A stretch of 64,000 bases of DNA from Chamaesiphon sp031376885 (GCA_031376885.1 JANMEL010000263.1:4510-68509), one strand, 5' to 3'; positions 49,701-54,633 are shown, counted from the first letter of the stretch. Program-made: numbers and translations. Notes: a model not told the origin generated them from the letters alone.

Positions 49701-52193
49701 AGTGACGGTAAGACTGCTTCCACCTGTGAATTTATAAACCTCACTGACATCGAGTTTATTTTGGGTTCTCGCGCCAGAGAAACTACCACTATTCAAGCGC
49801 AAGAGACTAGCATTCGTTACCCCCAAAGCAGCCGCAACTTTGGATGTAGATGTGGCTCCAAACTGTAAACCAGGAATCGGAATCGGCCCTAATTCGAGAA
49901 TATTTTGCTTAAAGAATAAAAGCTCGAAATAAATATTTGCGCCGACAGATACGCCGCCGGAAGCATCAAATAAAGCTGATAATCCTTGGTTGGCATTGCT
50001 TTTGATTTCCAACCAGCGAATTTTGCCATCATTATTCGGATCGTTGAGGGGTAAGTTTAATGTTCCTTGAATATAAGCTTCACCACCAACACTCACTAAA
50101 CCTTTAATCCCAACACTCAAATCCAAGAATAGTTTGGAATCGAGATAGAAACCAGGCCGTTTTCCAGTTCGGGTATCTAAATATAGTCCTTCAAAGATAT
50201 TCTCGACATTACCACTATTTTTAAATTTGACTAATCCAGTGGCATCAAAACCATAGGTAGTTTGAGGAATACTCGCACTAACTTGTCCGCCAAAACCAGC
50301 CGAAATTGGCGGTGTCGGCCATAGGGGAATAGTAATACTTCCCCCCGCCGAAACACTCAAACCAGGGAGTGTGAAACGGAATAAATCGACATTAGAATTG
50401 CCTAGTAATAACCCAAATGCTGAAGCTGGATTCTTGAGGATGCTAAAATCAAAGGAAGTTTTGCCAACTGCTCCCGCTGATGCGAATAGGTTGACTTGGG
50501 TTGATGTTGGTTGATTTTTGAGGGCTTTATCAAATTCAGTTTTGGCTGCATTTAGTCCATCAATAAATCCACTCAGATTCACACCGGATGTGCTCAAATC
50601 TAAATTTGGATTAAATCGATCGAGATTGGGAATACTAAAGCCACCCAGGGAAATATCCCCTGTGGAACTGACGCTATCCAAGACTTTGACGAGGCTATTG
50701 ACAGTCACCAAGCTCTCGATGAAGCTGGTATCGATCGGTGAATATCTTTGGAAAATCGGACTCTTTGCTAAATCTAACAGTGAGTAATTTAACCCGAAAG
50801 CATCGATAATCGGCAGGGGTTTATTCAGGAAGTCCAGCGGGGCGGAAAACTTATCTGCAACGCCTTTGATATCTTTGATGAAGGGGGTGAGACTCTTGAC
50901 GATCGAGCCTAAATCTAGTCGAACATTTTTGAATTCTAGATTAGTTCCCGCTGCGGCTGTACTGGTATTGTAAACGACGTTAGTTTTAAAACTAGGGAAA
51001 AATTGAGTATTGCTAGTTTGTAATGTAATCTGGGAATCCAGCTTGAGATTGGCAACTGGGCTAATATTTTCAATCCCACCAGTAGCCGTGATATCGGCAG
51101 CGATCGTAAAGTCTGCACTAAAAGCTTTATTCGCACCATTATTAGCCGCAATCAGTTCGAGAAAGCCCAATTTCCCAGTCAGATTACCCGCATTTTCAGC
51201 TTTGATACTAAATGTCAACTCTTTACCCGCAGTCGGCGTAAGTTCAAACCCATTTACACCAAGCTTAAAGTTAATCGACCCCAGAAACTCCTGGGTTAAA
51301 TTCACGCCCCCTGCAAACTTCAAACCGAGATTCGGCAAGCCTAGATCCGTATCCAAGCTAAATGTATTAGTATTTCTCTTGGTAAAACCTAAACTAAATT
51401 GCTCGGTCGCCTGATCGTAAGCAATCGTCGCACCTGTTCCAGTCAAAACACGATTCAACTCAGTCGTTAATGCAGATGCTGAATAATTCGAGACAATAAT
51501 CGTACTCAACTTCAGCCGTAAATCGCTGATATATTTTAAGCCCTGATTAATCTCCTCAATTTTCTGCAACTTGTCGCCAAATACTGACTGAACGATCGTA
51601 CTATTCAACAACTGATTGTAGATCGTATCCTGAACCCCCGCCAAAATGCCATCGAGACGCTCCCGAATTTCCCGCACCGCAGTGTCAATCAAATTTGGAT
51701 TTGCAGCTTCTAGAGCAACCAATTTACCGCCGATCGTCGCTTGAAATCGATCGTCTTCCTGCTTTATCGCGCCCAATTGAGGCGCACCTAAAGTAATCCC
51801 TCTCACCACCGCCGAAAACAATTCGCCCTCATCGCCAACGGTATCAAACTTATTCACCCTAGCATCGATCGAGTGACCGATTTCTTCCAAAATCACTGCA
51901 TCCAGATCCGATCGATCTGCCGTCTCTAAAAATGTATCAGCGACATAAATCGTATTATTACTCGCAGCATAAGCAGCTTTGGCAGTGCCTAAAGTAGCTT
52001 TACCGATTACTTCAATTTGCGGTAATCCACCAAAGACACCATCCGCCCATTCCTCACGCAAACCCTCTACCAAGGCTCGATCGTACTTACTCCCAAAAAT
52101 GCTATCGAATTCTCCCCAAAATGAGTCTAAATTCGCCCAATGACTGAGCTGGCGAGAGATAGTAGTCAAACTCAAAATGAGGGAGGCATTCAT
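31365..52193 (-). CDS. giant RTX/VCBS multidomain secreted protein
   Basis: About 6,942 residues in one unbroken frame from ATG 52193 (a TTG at 52202 is also in frame). There is no signal peptide. Order of parts: an EEIGH-containing N-terminal module (about 1-250), a long beta-rich region, RTX nonapeptides (866-1448), FG-GAP/VCBS repeats (D-x-D-x-D-G-x-x-D), eight SBBP-type repeats (1800-2242), RTX block 2 (2712-2942), a PA14-like domain (3105-3238), more FG-GAP and PPC-like parts, seven SADGRY repeats (4108-4525), FG-GAP, Calx-beta, two CARDB-like, Calx-beta, PPC-like, Calx-beta, RTX block 3 (5858-6832) and a type I secretion tail. Calcium should fold the RTX parts outside the cell. Likely a cell-surface or released adhesin; no transporter genes are nearby. 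Confidence 0.93.
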   Translation of the reverse strand: MNASLILSLTTISRQLSHWANLDSFWGEFDSIFGSKYDRALVEGLREEWADGVFGGLPQIEVIGKATLGTAKAAYAASNNTIYVADTFLETADRSDLDAVILEEIGHSIDARVNKFDTVGDEGELFSAVVRGITLGAPQLGAIKQEDDRFQATIGGKLVALEAANPNLIDTAVREIRERLDGILAGVQDTIYNQLLNSTIVQSVFGDKLQKIEEINQGLKYISDLRLKLSTIIVSNYSASALTTELNRVLTGTGATIAYDQATEQFSLGFTKRNTNTFSLDTDLGLPNLGLKFAGGVNLTQEFLGSINFKLGVNGFELTPTAGKELTFSIKAENAGNLTGKLGFLELIAANNGANKAFSADFTIAADITATGGIENISPVANLKLDSQITLQTSNTQFFPSFKTNVVYNTSTAAAGTNLEFKNVRLDLGSIVKSLTPFIKDIKGVADKFSAPLDFLNKPLPIIDAFGLNYSLLDLAKSPIFQRYSPIDTSFIESLVTVNSLVKVLDSVSSTGDISLGGFSIPNLDRFNPNLDLSTSGVNLSGFIDGLNAAKTEFDKALKNQPTSTQVNLFASAGAVGKTSFDFSILKNPASAFGLLLGNSNVDLFRFTLPGLSVSAGGSITIPLWPTPPISAGFGGQVSASIPQTTYGFDATGLVKFKNSGNVENIFEGLYLDTRTGKRPGFYLDSKLFLDLSVGIKGLVSVGGEAYIQGTLNLPLNDPNNDGKIRWLEIKSNANQGLSALFDASGGVSVGANIYFELLFFKQNILELGPIPIPGLQFGATSTSKVAAALGVTNASLLRLNSGSFSGARTQNKLDVSEVYKFTGGSSLTVTGPTQGQETELFTGITSVSGEGGFGDDKFDASAAQIAFKLAGGVGSDNLIGGSVNDTLSGDDGEDTIAGNGGNDALDGGKGNDRISGGEGDDLLDGGFGNDTLEGDGGNDNLLGGVGIDLLKGGTGNDSLDGGLDDDTLQGDDGNDRLAGNSGKDLLQGGAGADTLLGGFGVDNLQGGEGNDNLDGEESNDVLTGEGGDDTLVGGIGEDRLDGGVGNDSLDGGVGNDSLFGGEGINILRGNEGNDSLEGGQQQDSIFGDVGEDTLIGNGGGDILNGGAGNDTLYGNLGDDSLSGGTENDLLLGGTGADSLLGDAGNDNLYGGYDNDVLLDGGAGNDRVYGEAGDDTVRGGTEDDIIYGDGQSDPLLGGNDKLYGDAGNDTLYGGELDDLLDGGIGNDTLAGEQGQDTFYGGLNNDLLQGGEGRDTLYGSDTINSITDGDDTLFGDGGADLLDGGAGIDALYGGLDDDTLRGGLGNDTFLDGGVGNDILEGGLGGDNLLGGDGDDTLKGYTFTLETKVANGDGNDTLSGGAGNDELWGSDGNDSLIGGDGNDLLFGDDSDNPLVEVSTPGKRGDDTLEGGAGNDRLYGGLGNDVLKAGAGFDRLYGGIGDDILYGLKNIDRQPADKAEGGVVYVLAPGAGSDTVYKFDPANDVIFLTGGLSFSFIDIVTTAVNDPTRVEPDGTVITSITKIIDLDTQQVLAQFINVKQGEIGRQNVDEQNVAPDGLEFESKKPIYAKDETVSLVDAQVRDPNGATDIEKIDFWLKGQDGVWKDFRDIGLTGVKFGNADWADFDNDGDLDILVTGYTSKVKSDSQTDKIFELVPVTKLYRHDKASNQFVEVLDISNVKLPFDFQTPGTRSIATLHDSTVTWKDFNNDGKLDILQTGSKTNNGQAVANIYLQNATGSFETPIEVQLNTQVSTAVNWADFDGDGTLDLMMERAVYRQWNNITKKFGIDRTNYIEGTQTTTYPNNYQRQFGSAEYESVNSTVIDATGNLYVTGTTYGTLPGGTLQGSSDGFIAKYNSDGTQQWVRQFGRAGSDNISATVIDTAGNVYVTGTTQFNAANNTDYDALVVKYDANGNQLWQRTFGGSAYESVSATVVDTAGNVYITGTTTGAAVFGATNLGGNDGFIAKYNTNGTQQWIKQFGANGSDSISGTVVDTAGNVYVTGTSQYNLSVTDYDGLIVKYDPNGNELWRQALFAGAAYESISSTVVDTAGNLYVSGSTNGAFFGATNQGSDDGFIAKYDTNGNRQWVKQFGSASYEYISSTVVDGAGNLYVAGYTGGNLFETNKGSSDGFIIKYDTNGTQVWKKQFGSAGNENISKIVLDAAGNLQIAGSTGGDLFGSNKGIFNDGFIAKFDTNGNQLSAQQFGSTGDDFVNGAVVDGAGNLHVAGSTSGALTGTNQGSYDLFVAKFSDEQISSSDVSDYNADGKQDIVITGIDRSQAAYTKVYRQQVSGNYELVQTLDPVTNGKVVWIDYNGDGKKNDILLSGKAADGTPITKIYTFNLPTNNFTAFQPLLGGTDGNRNGLLDLAEKTTPSINLPGISQGDISWQVFTVKNTAGTIIKTVKAIVMTGFGGQTRRTADGKVVPIPVTKVYQQDPTTGTFFDANISLSGVANSSIEFKDYDADGDLDILVTGEDIFVRPEDQAQLSSSALEGGNPTTTIYRNDSTLDAAGNAVLKFANPIFTINQNDQRWADFQYQFESVNLAAGVYQLKGIAYDHATAGLELVPGYAEPTTLTTLTGTAAQNVFVIGNKTNNFYNRAITIEGFNPNLDVLQLYNNQDDYSKTQLGFDTLISVKPGSQTPNLSILIKGVLPTAIKLSNDFIEGNIIFANPKRDDSQSVKFAITTSGNSTSETLTASQGFVVEQALLDESFPGQFSQFGALAGGAGNDTITGSTSTTDTVGGVVNGKLVTYLDGGAGNDLIKGSNLVQDSNGKFVTDILLGWEGNDTLQGLLGNNILDGGSGNDNLQGGGDLDILEGGQGNDTLDGSAGIDTAVYRKDTNKVTVNLNTSTATDGYGTTDTFVKIGLLSSIENVIGSNYGDTITGDSQSNNLAGLAGNDTIDGGSGDDTLDGGTGNDSLVGGIGNDTISSGGGKDTLQGGAGFDTYIVQGSLLTLEQAFISLGGNAKTRGKITVTIDGQNQDITWEQFRLWADPTRWNGLVQWDKYRAVGLDADRELYQRAETDSKQGWLRQSIAGTRIVEEVGIADTLILGIDAPISLGGLTAGKIGLAQVNNDLIVDVNQDGIADAKDDVTIVNYFNNNQAGTGRIDTIRVAGLEATYYKGTNFTDPVLTKIDRNINFEWGNNAPLPLGNQSDNFGVIWRGAVKSTSSGNYKFRLTTDAADTGATTPKTRLFVNNVQVLTDLQNVNLAANQEYDIRLEYIEKIGDAKVKLEWDTGNGIFQSIPENLLLSPQKVTASEILNTTSKLTPVLNLSQTNLGIKTTKGWTSTASFGDYDRDGNLDFFLVGSDDYGNGVATVYKNTGLVNQTDLSQAFGATIQLGQLERFDTALWGDYNGDGYLDILATGVNTFVNSATNLPEKKYQVKVLAFNSLTNNFVEQNINGLSNQKFNAGIQAIWGDLDNDGKLDIVTSQGNEIKFYFANGQTLTKTSQVTDGKITLGDLNNDGFVDFINAGKTQVSVPIVRNSGLSILSTLDATGKYYQDFDLGVAGIQLVAGQSYEVNLSGKFDTYLQVISSGKSNSVVLQDDDSGEGLNSRLTFTYQPGLKLRATSFRAGAIGEFKLSIEKINKSVEVWQNIEGKNWLEQTSRLTNPIKLNGSETVALGDYDKDKKLDLLITGENRTYVYKNDSTTDTIAFTKEFFGKSESGNLVARIDTATGIKANPLRPGAFYKAYGITEFVKNSQREETIDLTLTASFDTYLQIVKKDQNGGFQQVAFNDDNGTGNSSLQFNYTPDLETAEVWVTSFASGGNGDYTLNTAGLGLPGVTNGSATWGNFNTDGVLDVAITGVGPDGAFTKVFLGPNSTGTTGQRFESEAALIPGLQNGSVAWGDYDNDTDLDLLVTGTLGTTGTPFVQIYRNNYYNKFTPAGTPNPVPNLPLGIQTLVVPTGISLGWTDVTPGGSTPYSYNLRMGTTSGGGDIRAPLANSLGKRSVAELGNVGYNNSLVMSNLAKGVTHYWSVQSIGAGFVGSAFSAESSFTTNPFTIVPTGITITPTTTLITDETGITKSFTVLLKSRPTKNVVLSFTSSDLTEGLVTVPSLTFTPDNWNVAQTATIQGVDDNIADGNIAYTIQTTVTSEDASYNAISVNDLTLVNQDNRDPVITRVSVGVSGAESNGFINGGSNTLSADGRYIAFTSSATNLVTGDNNGQSDVFVFDRTTNTTTRVSVATGGTQSNGFSNNPSISADGRYITFSSNATNLVAGDTNGQADIFLFDRTTNTTTRVNLAGDGTQSNGVFGSTNPSISADGRYITFGSSATNLVAGDANGNADIFVFDRITNTTTIASVATGGIQQGNGGSSDPSISADGRYVAFYSNASNLVAGDTNTAFWDIFVLDRTTQVTTRVSVATGGTQSNGFLGSSSPSISADGRYVTFESDASNLVAGDTNSTSDIFVHDRTTNTTTRVSVASNGTQSNGSSFDPRISADGRYITFSSSATNLVAGDTNSTSDIFIFDRTTNTTTRLTNNSTNGVQSNGLSSGADISGDGRYVSFNSAGSNLVAGDTNNLGDMFVVDRTPTTVIPTTGITITQIGTAVTTEAGGIARFSVLLNSQPTGNVIIPIQSSELTEGTTNVSSLTFTSANWNVEQIVTVTGVNDTRSDGNRTYSIITGAAQSTDPIYNNLNPSDFAVTNLDNDSIPGGVWADYDRDGDLDVLSIDTTGSRINQNQSGVYNAISTVLPISTQGSWGDYNNDGLLDILLTSATKTSIFTQAVGGTFTANTAVIPGATLASWADYDNDGDLDLLLNNATASTLYKNTAGVFALTTTALPGATQSSWADYDSDGDLDLLLNNATASTLYKNTAGVFAATTNTLPSATRSTWGDYDNDGDLDLLLTTAAQTSFYKNNLGTFALQAPTVQNPALTGGTSIVTGDYDRDGRLDIAILGAQVTLYRGTATGFEKYFDQIPLSSTYNTITQADNDGDGDLDLFLSVNGAGITQVLRNDVSPNTAPTAPTGFQALINGTSVTLKWSGASDAETPTLGLNYQLVVKDAAGKNILATTATDGIVGNIGKGKLEADGSRSWTIQGLAGGAYTWEVRAIDGGGRLSNPAITAGAVGAVGAAAAAAPLQTFNILPTIAFTTPTLAIVEGDSGQKVVPLTVTLSVASLKEITVEYSVYAGTTDTATPNNDFQPIVGKLVFAAGQTTQTINLAIQGDNRAEAPETFTVSLQNPVNGYTIVNQDKAKITINSETNDGVILLPDLEIGQISSPNTVAQAQSLDVAWTVKNIGLGGSSNDAYRTYFYLSNDDKLSADDRILGVNWHSLPTPGQTQNLSQSITIPYNVSGTQYLFLSTDLPPLPGTSIQANEANLFNNTIVRKINVTPTQFGDLSLQTITSPLQGAAGGTIQVTATVKNNGLGIAKTGWKTLAYLSNDTVLDNADILLETVSTATGLALATGATGTLISEFKLPSTGLAQQQVLFRVVPVEGDYSSSAPAAPIVKPLTLQFTQTPQISLRAYSQKRDVAGTLTNTNELTVLENGVQPLKGTDRIVYEFTRTGSTTAALTTNFTISGTAQITTDYTQSGAATYVGTTGTITFAAGASKATLTLTPVGDTTAELDESIVLTLAAGTGYTINTTQPITTTIQNDDTPINNNFAQGTIMTGANWTVSGSNRLATGEVGEAGILDDNTRNSVWYFWTATATGKVTLSTNGSQFDTVLGVYQGTVVNALTSVKSDDDSGEGQNSSITFDAILGQRYAIAVDGARAVDSAGTPVPTTGNFVLNLVVADNLPSFSIENITVVEGDTTSQAVVTIILNKPNLTASTTVQYSTANGTATAGLDYTAAAITSVTFLAGETVKTISIPILTDALAESDETFGVTLSTPSINAKIGVGTATVTIKDTIKSAVDRTLLETDVINNLFLTGVGNTKGIGNSKNNILIGNNGNNILEGGAGNDTLKGGLGIDTLTGGLGKDSISGGDGIDTLKELRTANLMLTDTQLINFNLTNEQIVILEEDNLESIERAELTGSTDNNILDAGIFTGTAILTGGDGNDTLIGGTGNDSLDGGNGNDFLTGGAGNDTLTGGLGIDRIVESTIADLTLTNTTLLTNGTGAVTTTDTLSGIEQATLTGNDGANVISAAAFTLGDVTLNGAGGNDRLLGGSGNDNLDGGIGNDTMTGGLGNDTYIIDSISDGIIESATAGTDTILSTVSLSLSLASLANVENLTLLGSENLNATGNINANQIHGNIANNQLTGGLGNDTLDGKAGVDTVVESGDVNFILTNTSLTGNGTDTLISIEQAQLTGGIGNNQLNTTGFTLGDVILNGGDGNDTILSGLGNDRLTGGLGNDTLNGGDGIDTLVESGNVNFILTNTTLTGNGTDTLLGIEIVQLTGGITNNSIDATTFTGNTILDGGGGVDTLTGGAGNDTYIVDTITDSIVEQLNKGTDTIVSSVAFTLASLTNIENLTLTGTGNLTATGNAANNLLIGNLGNNTLTASDGNDTLVGGGGNNILIGGLGNDTYYTDNVIDTITELAAGGIDTIVTSTNYDLTALTEIENLSLSGLHDLNATGNIKDNYLLGNFGDNILSGGAGNDILDGNSGNDSLSGGLGDDTYKFNIDRLQGIDIIDEATTGGTDRIEFSGNTAIKIDLSLTTAQTINNNLVLSVTQLENVTGGSGNDSITGSIANNTLIGGLGNDTLIGAAGNDVLFGGAGSDVIDGGDGIDLASYYYSTTAVIVDLSNAANNTGEAAGDTLIGIENLQGAGNASNTLTGNSLNNTLYGYNGNDTLNGGAGNDNLIGGAGNDTYIIDSIGDIVTEAATSGTDTVISSINNYSLVVNVENLNLVGSVNGNGNSTNNIINGGVGNNVINGAAGNDTLTGGTGSDTFAFDGSPLLNLLTAMGVDTITDFNKVELDKVQLSKSYFTALTTTAGTPLLATNFSSVTTDLAAATAAGTIVYNSANGKLFYNADGAINNAATAGFGTNGGQFVQLTAGLALTAADFNVVA
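31736..34620 (-). repeat. RTX calcium-binding repeat block 3
   Basis: Glycine-aspartate nonapeptides (GGxGxDxLx), interspersed with GTDTLISIEQAQLTGG-type spacers and DTYIVDSI-type strands, encoding roughly residues 5858-6820. Parallel beta-roll folding with one calcium per repeat pair is established for this motif. Confidence 0.9.
34680..36960 (-). other. Calx-beta, CARDB and PPC-like domain cluster
   Basis: Three Calx-beta-like domains (VEGDSGQKVVPLTVTLS, a middle one ending TLAAGTGYTIN, and VVEGDTTSQAVVTIIL) alternate with two CARDB-like domains (LDVAWTVKNIGLGG; IQVTATVKNNGLGIAK) and one PPC-like domain (TRNSVWYFWTATATGKV...DDDSGEGQNS). All are extracellular beta-sandwich modules, common in adhesion proteins. 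Confidence 0.72.
37759..38022 (-). repeat. two 132-bp tandem copies in the FG-GAP region
   Basis: The stretch beginning AATACTCCGGCGGTATTTTT at 37759 recurs at 37891 with a shift of exactly 132 bases (44 codons) and is almost identical for at least 75 bases. It encodes one FG-GAP unit (WADYDxDGDLDLLL). This looks like a recent unit duplication. Confidence 0.85.
38620..39870 (-). repeat. seven SADGRY (TolB-like beta-propeller) repeats
   Basis: Seven units of about 55-65 residues each carry I/L-SADGRY-I/V-x-F-x-S-x-A-x-NLV-x-GD-x-N and then a D-I/V-F-V-x-DRTTNTTTRV strand. The pattern resembles TolB/WD40-like (PD40) propeller blades; seven copies would close one propeller. Confidence 0.8.
42480..42880 (-). 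other. PA14-like domain
   Basis: Encodes about 130 residues: EATYYKGTNF, then IWRGAVKSTSSGNYKFRL, then TRLFVNNVQVL and EYDIRLEYIE with KLEWDTG at the end. These are hallmarks of PA14, a beta-barrel usually binding carbohydrate at the cell surface. Confidence 0.78.
43370..44060 (-). repeat. RTX calcium-binding repeat block 2
   Basis: Shorter block of GGAGNDTI, DGGSGNDNLQGG and SGGGKDTLQGG repeats, about residues 2712-2942, separating the FG-GAP/SBBP half from the PA14-like domain. Confidence 0.88.
45470..46795 (-). repeat. eight SBBP-type repeats
   Basis: Eight units of about 50-58 residues contain D-x-A/T-GN-L/V-Y-V-x-G-x-T and then FIAKYDTNG-x-x-x-W-x-K-QFG. This is the beta-propeller-forming SBBP pattern. 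Neighbouring units are similar enough at DNA level to suggest growth by duplication. Confidence 0.82.
47850..49595 (-). repeat. RTX calcium-binding repeat block 1
   Basis: The largest uninterrupted array of GGxGxDxLx nonapeptides, about residues 866-1448, with roughly sixty motifs such as LDGGFGNDTLEGDGGND. The complement strand shows long proline/serine-rich ORFs that are only shadows. Confidence 0.9.
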
Positions 52194-52202
52194 AAATAGC
52201 AA

Positions 52203-52645
52203 TCCTGGGCTAACTTGATTAATTCATCTGTTCGATCTCAACCGATCTATTCTGCGGGGGGGGAATCGGTAATATTTAGATCTTCCATTCCGTAAGGATA
52301 CATCATGTCCCATGTTAAATCAACTAGTCATTTGACCCATATACTTGTGAAGTTAACGAAATATATTGCGTAAATTGGATCGATATTCTCAGATCTTGTC
52401 AAAGCGTAGGTTGGGTTGAGCCTCGAAACCCAACATCCCTAGCCCGAAACTAGAGTTGGGTTTCGAGCCTCAACTTAACCCAACCTATGCTTTGAGGCTG
52501 GGGTCGTTGGGTTTCGAGGCTCAACCCAACCTACGGATATGTATATTATTAAATCTTTACTCTTTATCAGTAATTTTTGAGACTGTATAGATCCATCCGC
52601 TATTTTTGAACGTATAACTTAATAGTTCCTAAATCCCTCCCGCCA
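52203..52645. other. divergent promoter spacer with palindromic repeats
   Basis: The 443 bases between the giant gene and the outer-membrane-like gene hold both promoters, a G8 tract near 52255-52263 and the inverted-repeat cluster at 52399-52537. No ORF is credible here. Confidence 0.6.
52399..52537. repeat. GTAGGTTGGGTT palindromic repeat cluster
   Basis: Arms of about 44 bases (GCGTAGGTTGGGTTGAGCCT and onward, paired with the complementary stretch at 52453-52497) form a large imperfect hairpin. A third copy follows at 52506-52537. The same unit occurs alone at 63831-63862. This is a widespread cyanobacterial dispersed palindrome. Confidence 0.88.
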
Positions 52646-53173
52646 ATGTTTCAATATTTTGTCAGGTTCTTAAAAATCAGCCTTGGTAGTTTAGTCATAT
52701 CTGCCGCTTTGAATCCAACATTAGCCTCTGCTGAATCGATGCCTCTATCTAAAATGGGCGAGGTAGGTAGTTATATTGGGATTGGTGGAGCGATCGGTTT
52801 GAATGGCAATTCAAGCGCACTGGGAACGGGTGGGCTGACGATTTTGACAAAAGTTGGCTTTACTCAAAACTTATCTCTACATGACGCAACAATTGTCTTT
52901 GGTCGCAGTGCGCCGACTTCCATGATTATTTTGACTGCCGACTTTCCGATTCGCAACAGTGCTGGCGAAACGATTGTATCGCCTTTTATTGGTGGTGGCG
53001 CAATGTTAAAATACTCTAATGGCATATCCATCAGTCCGGCTATTTCTGGCGGTGCAGATCTTTCTATATCCAAGGAATTGATGGGTACAGTCCGCCTCAA
53101 TGCTGGTTTTCCGAGCGATCGTCCTACCGATCTTGGTCTTTTAGTTGGGGTTGGATATAAGTTTAATAATTAG
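52646..53173 (+). CDS. small outer-membrane beta-barrel-like protein
   Basis: 175 residues with a Sec signal peptide (FLKISLGSLVISAALNPTLASA, cleavage likely near residue 29). The mature part is glycine-rich with alternating strands (SYIGIGGAIGLNG, PFIGGGAMLKYSNG, ISGGADLSI) and ends in LLVGVGYKFNN, an aromatic C-terminus typical of outer-membrane barrels. It is too short for a porin. Function unknown. It is divergent from the giant gene; a joint surface role is only a guess. Confidence 0.72.
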   Translation: MFQYFVRFLKISLGSLVISAALNPTLASAESMPLSKMGEVGSYIGIGGAIGLNGNSSALGTGGLTILTKVGFTQNLSLHDATIVFGRSAPTSMIILTADFPIRNSAGETIVSPFIGGGAMLKYSNGISISPAISGGADLSISKELMGTVRLNAGFPSDRPTDLGLLVGVGYKFNN

Positions 53174-53307
53174 TAATTAATAATTATTAATTAATTGAGC
53201 CTCTTGCTACTGGTTAATGGGGGTGAATTTGAGCTGTTGGTTGGATGGAAAACTGCGATCGTTGGTAACGAGGGGTTGATGTGGATTACCCCTCCCAGGA
53301 TGCAGAA

Positions 53308-54171
53308 TTACTGATGAATATCCAACCAAGCTGACAAATCGCTCATCTGAGTGAAGTCTAACAAATCTTCAGCTAGAGATTCGATTTTATCGATCGAAAG
53401 GCTATTTATTCTGGCGACGATCGGCGGCTCGATCTTTCCTAGCTTACGGCTGAGAAGTTTCAATACTAATGATTGTTCGCCTTCTGTTCGCCCACGTTCT
53501 AAACCTCTGGCTTCACCTCGAACCTCGCCGATTATTTCTCCTTCAGCTTTTGCTTCTTGATATACCCGTGTTTGTTGCAACTCAATTCCTAACATTACAT
53601 CTACCTCATCCCTAGTTAAAGTATTGAACTTATACAAAACAATCGTTGATACTAGATTGATTATATCTTTACTATTCTGTGCTTGCTCGACTAGTCTTCT
53701 CGCCTCAGCTTTTGCCTCATCGCCTTCAAGCGTCGTCAGTACCATTAATCCCAATCCAGTGGGTAGTGATTCTATCGCTCCCAACTCGTCTAAATAAACT
53801 CTAGTAATCCGACCACTTGCTAGCATCTCCCGCACGACTTGCAGTCTCGATTGCTCGATACTTCTGGATGGATAAATTACTACAGCCTCCCAATCAGAAA
53901 ATTCTTCGCGGTGACGATAGACGTAGATACTATTCTCGCTGATTATTCGTTCGTAAAGCAACTCGTCAGGCTGAAACTGTACCTCGCAAAAATAAACTAT
54001 TCCAGAAGGATCGCGAGGCGTAAAGACTCCATCAATTCTAAAGGATGTTTCCTTGACTTCAATCGAATCAAAGATGTATCCTTCAGGATCGATCGGCGGA
54101 TGGGCAATCAAATCGAATAATAAAGTCGGCGATTGCCGAAATAACTGATAAAAAATTGTGTCGCGACGCAT
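53308..54171 (-). CDS. DUF2887/DUF4351 Rpn-family PD-(D/E)XK nuclease
   Basis: 287 residues. MRRDTIFYQLFRQSPTLLF is the standard DUF2887 opening. The nuclease core is RIDGVFTPRD with FCEVQFQ, giving D-x(n)-E-x-Q. A GEVRGEARGLERGRTEGE hinge and a DUF4351 tail (LVLKLLSRKLG...SDLSAWLDIH) follow. These Rpn proteins are abundant in cyanobacteria and are held to promote recombination or act as abortive nucleases. It is convergent with the outer-membrane-like gene. Confidence 0.88.
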   Translation of the reverse strand: MRRDTIFYQLFRQSPTLLFDLIAHPPIDPEGYIFDSIEVKETSFRIDGVFTPRDPSGIVYFCEVQFQPDELLYERIISENSIYVYRHREEFSDWEAVVIYPSRSIEQSRLQVVREMLASGRITRVYLDELGAIESLPTGLGLMVLTTLEGDEAKAEARRLVEQAQNSKDIINLVSTIVLYKFNTLTRDEVDVMLGIELQQTRVYQEAKAEGEIIGEVRGEARGLERGRTEGEQSLVLKLLSRKLGKIEPPIVARINSLSIDKIESLAEDLLDFTQMSDLSAWLDIHQ

Positions 54172-54300
54172 AGATCTAGCTGCATATTAATTGATATCCT
54201 ACCATTCACGAACGGTAAAGAAGCTTTGAGAGCAAATTTCAATCCCCTCGGATCGTTTACTAAGGATCTAGATGGGGTCAAGTGTGAATCTACCAAGTCT

Positions 54301-54367
54301 GGGTTTACAATAGAGTGGAGATAAAAGCCGATCGCCCTCCTGACTTATGACAAGTACACTCAATCCT
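54301..54367 (+). repeat. left copy of a 67-bp direct repeat flanking a toxin-antitoxin pair
   Basis: Starts GGGTTTACAATAGAGT and ends with ATGACAAGTACACTCAATCC. It matches 55106-55172 with only a few mismatches. The right copy is the promoter-proximal leader and first codons of the methyltransferase gene; this left copy is a dead duplicate of that gene start. Confidence 0.93.
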
Positions 54368-54390
54368 GTAGTTAAGGGAATATCAGAACT

Positions 54391-54633
54391 ATGGCTGCCG
54401 TAGAAAAGATTGCGATCGAAGTACCTCTAGCAGTTGCCGAAGCTTATCGGGGCGCGACAGAACCGGAACGTTTGCAAATTGCCGCTCGGATTGGTATGAT
54501 GCTGAGAGTCGCTACAGGTGACAGAGAGGATGCTGTCTATCGACTCAAACAAACAATGGACGAGATCGGTAATGAGGCTGTCGCTAATGGATTGACCCCA
54601 GAGATTTTGGAGTCGATTTTGAATGACCCTTAG
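54391..54633 (+). CDS. putative antitoxin
   Basis: 80 residues (MAAVEKIAIEVPLAVAEAYRG). The EVPLAVAEAYRGATEPERLQIAARIGMML segment resembles the small helical antitoxins that precede PIN-family toxins in cyanobacteria. Its end overlaps the toxin start (ATG 54623), the common coupled layout. The partner toxin is broken by a nonsense codon. Confidence 0.75.
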   Translation: MAAVEKIAIEVPLAVAEAYRGATEPERLQIAARIGMMLRVATGDREDAVYRLKQTMDEIGNEAVANGLTPEILESILNDP

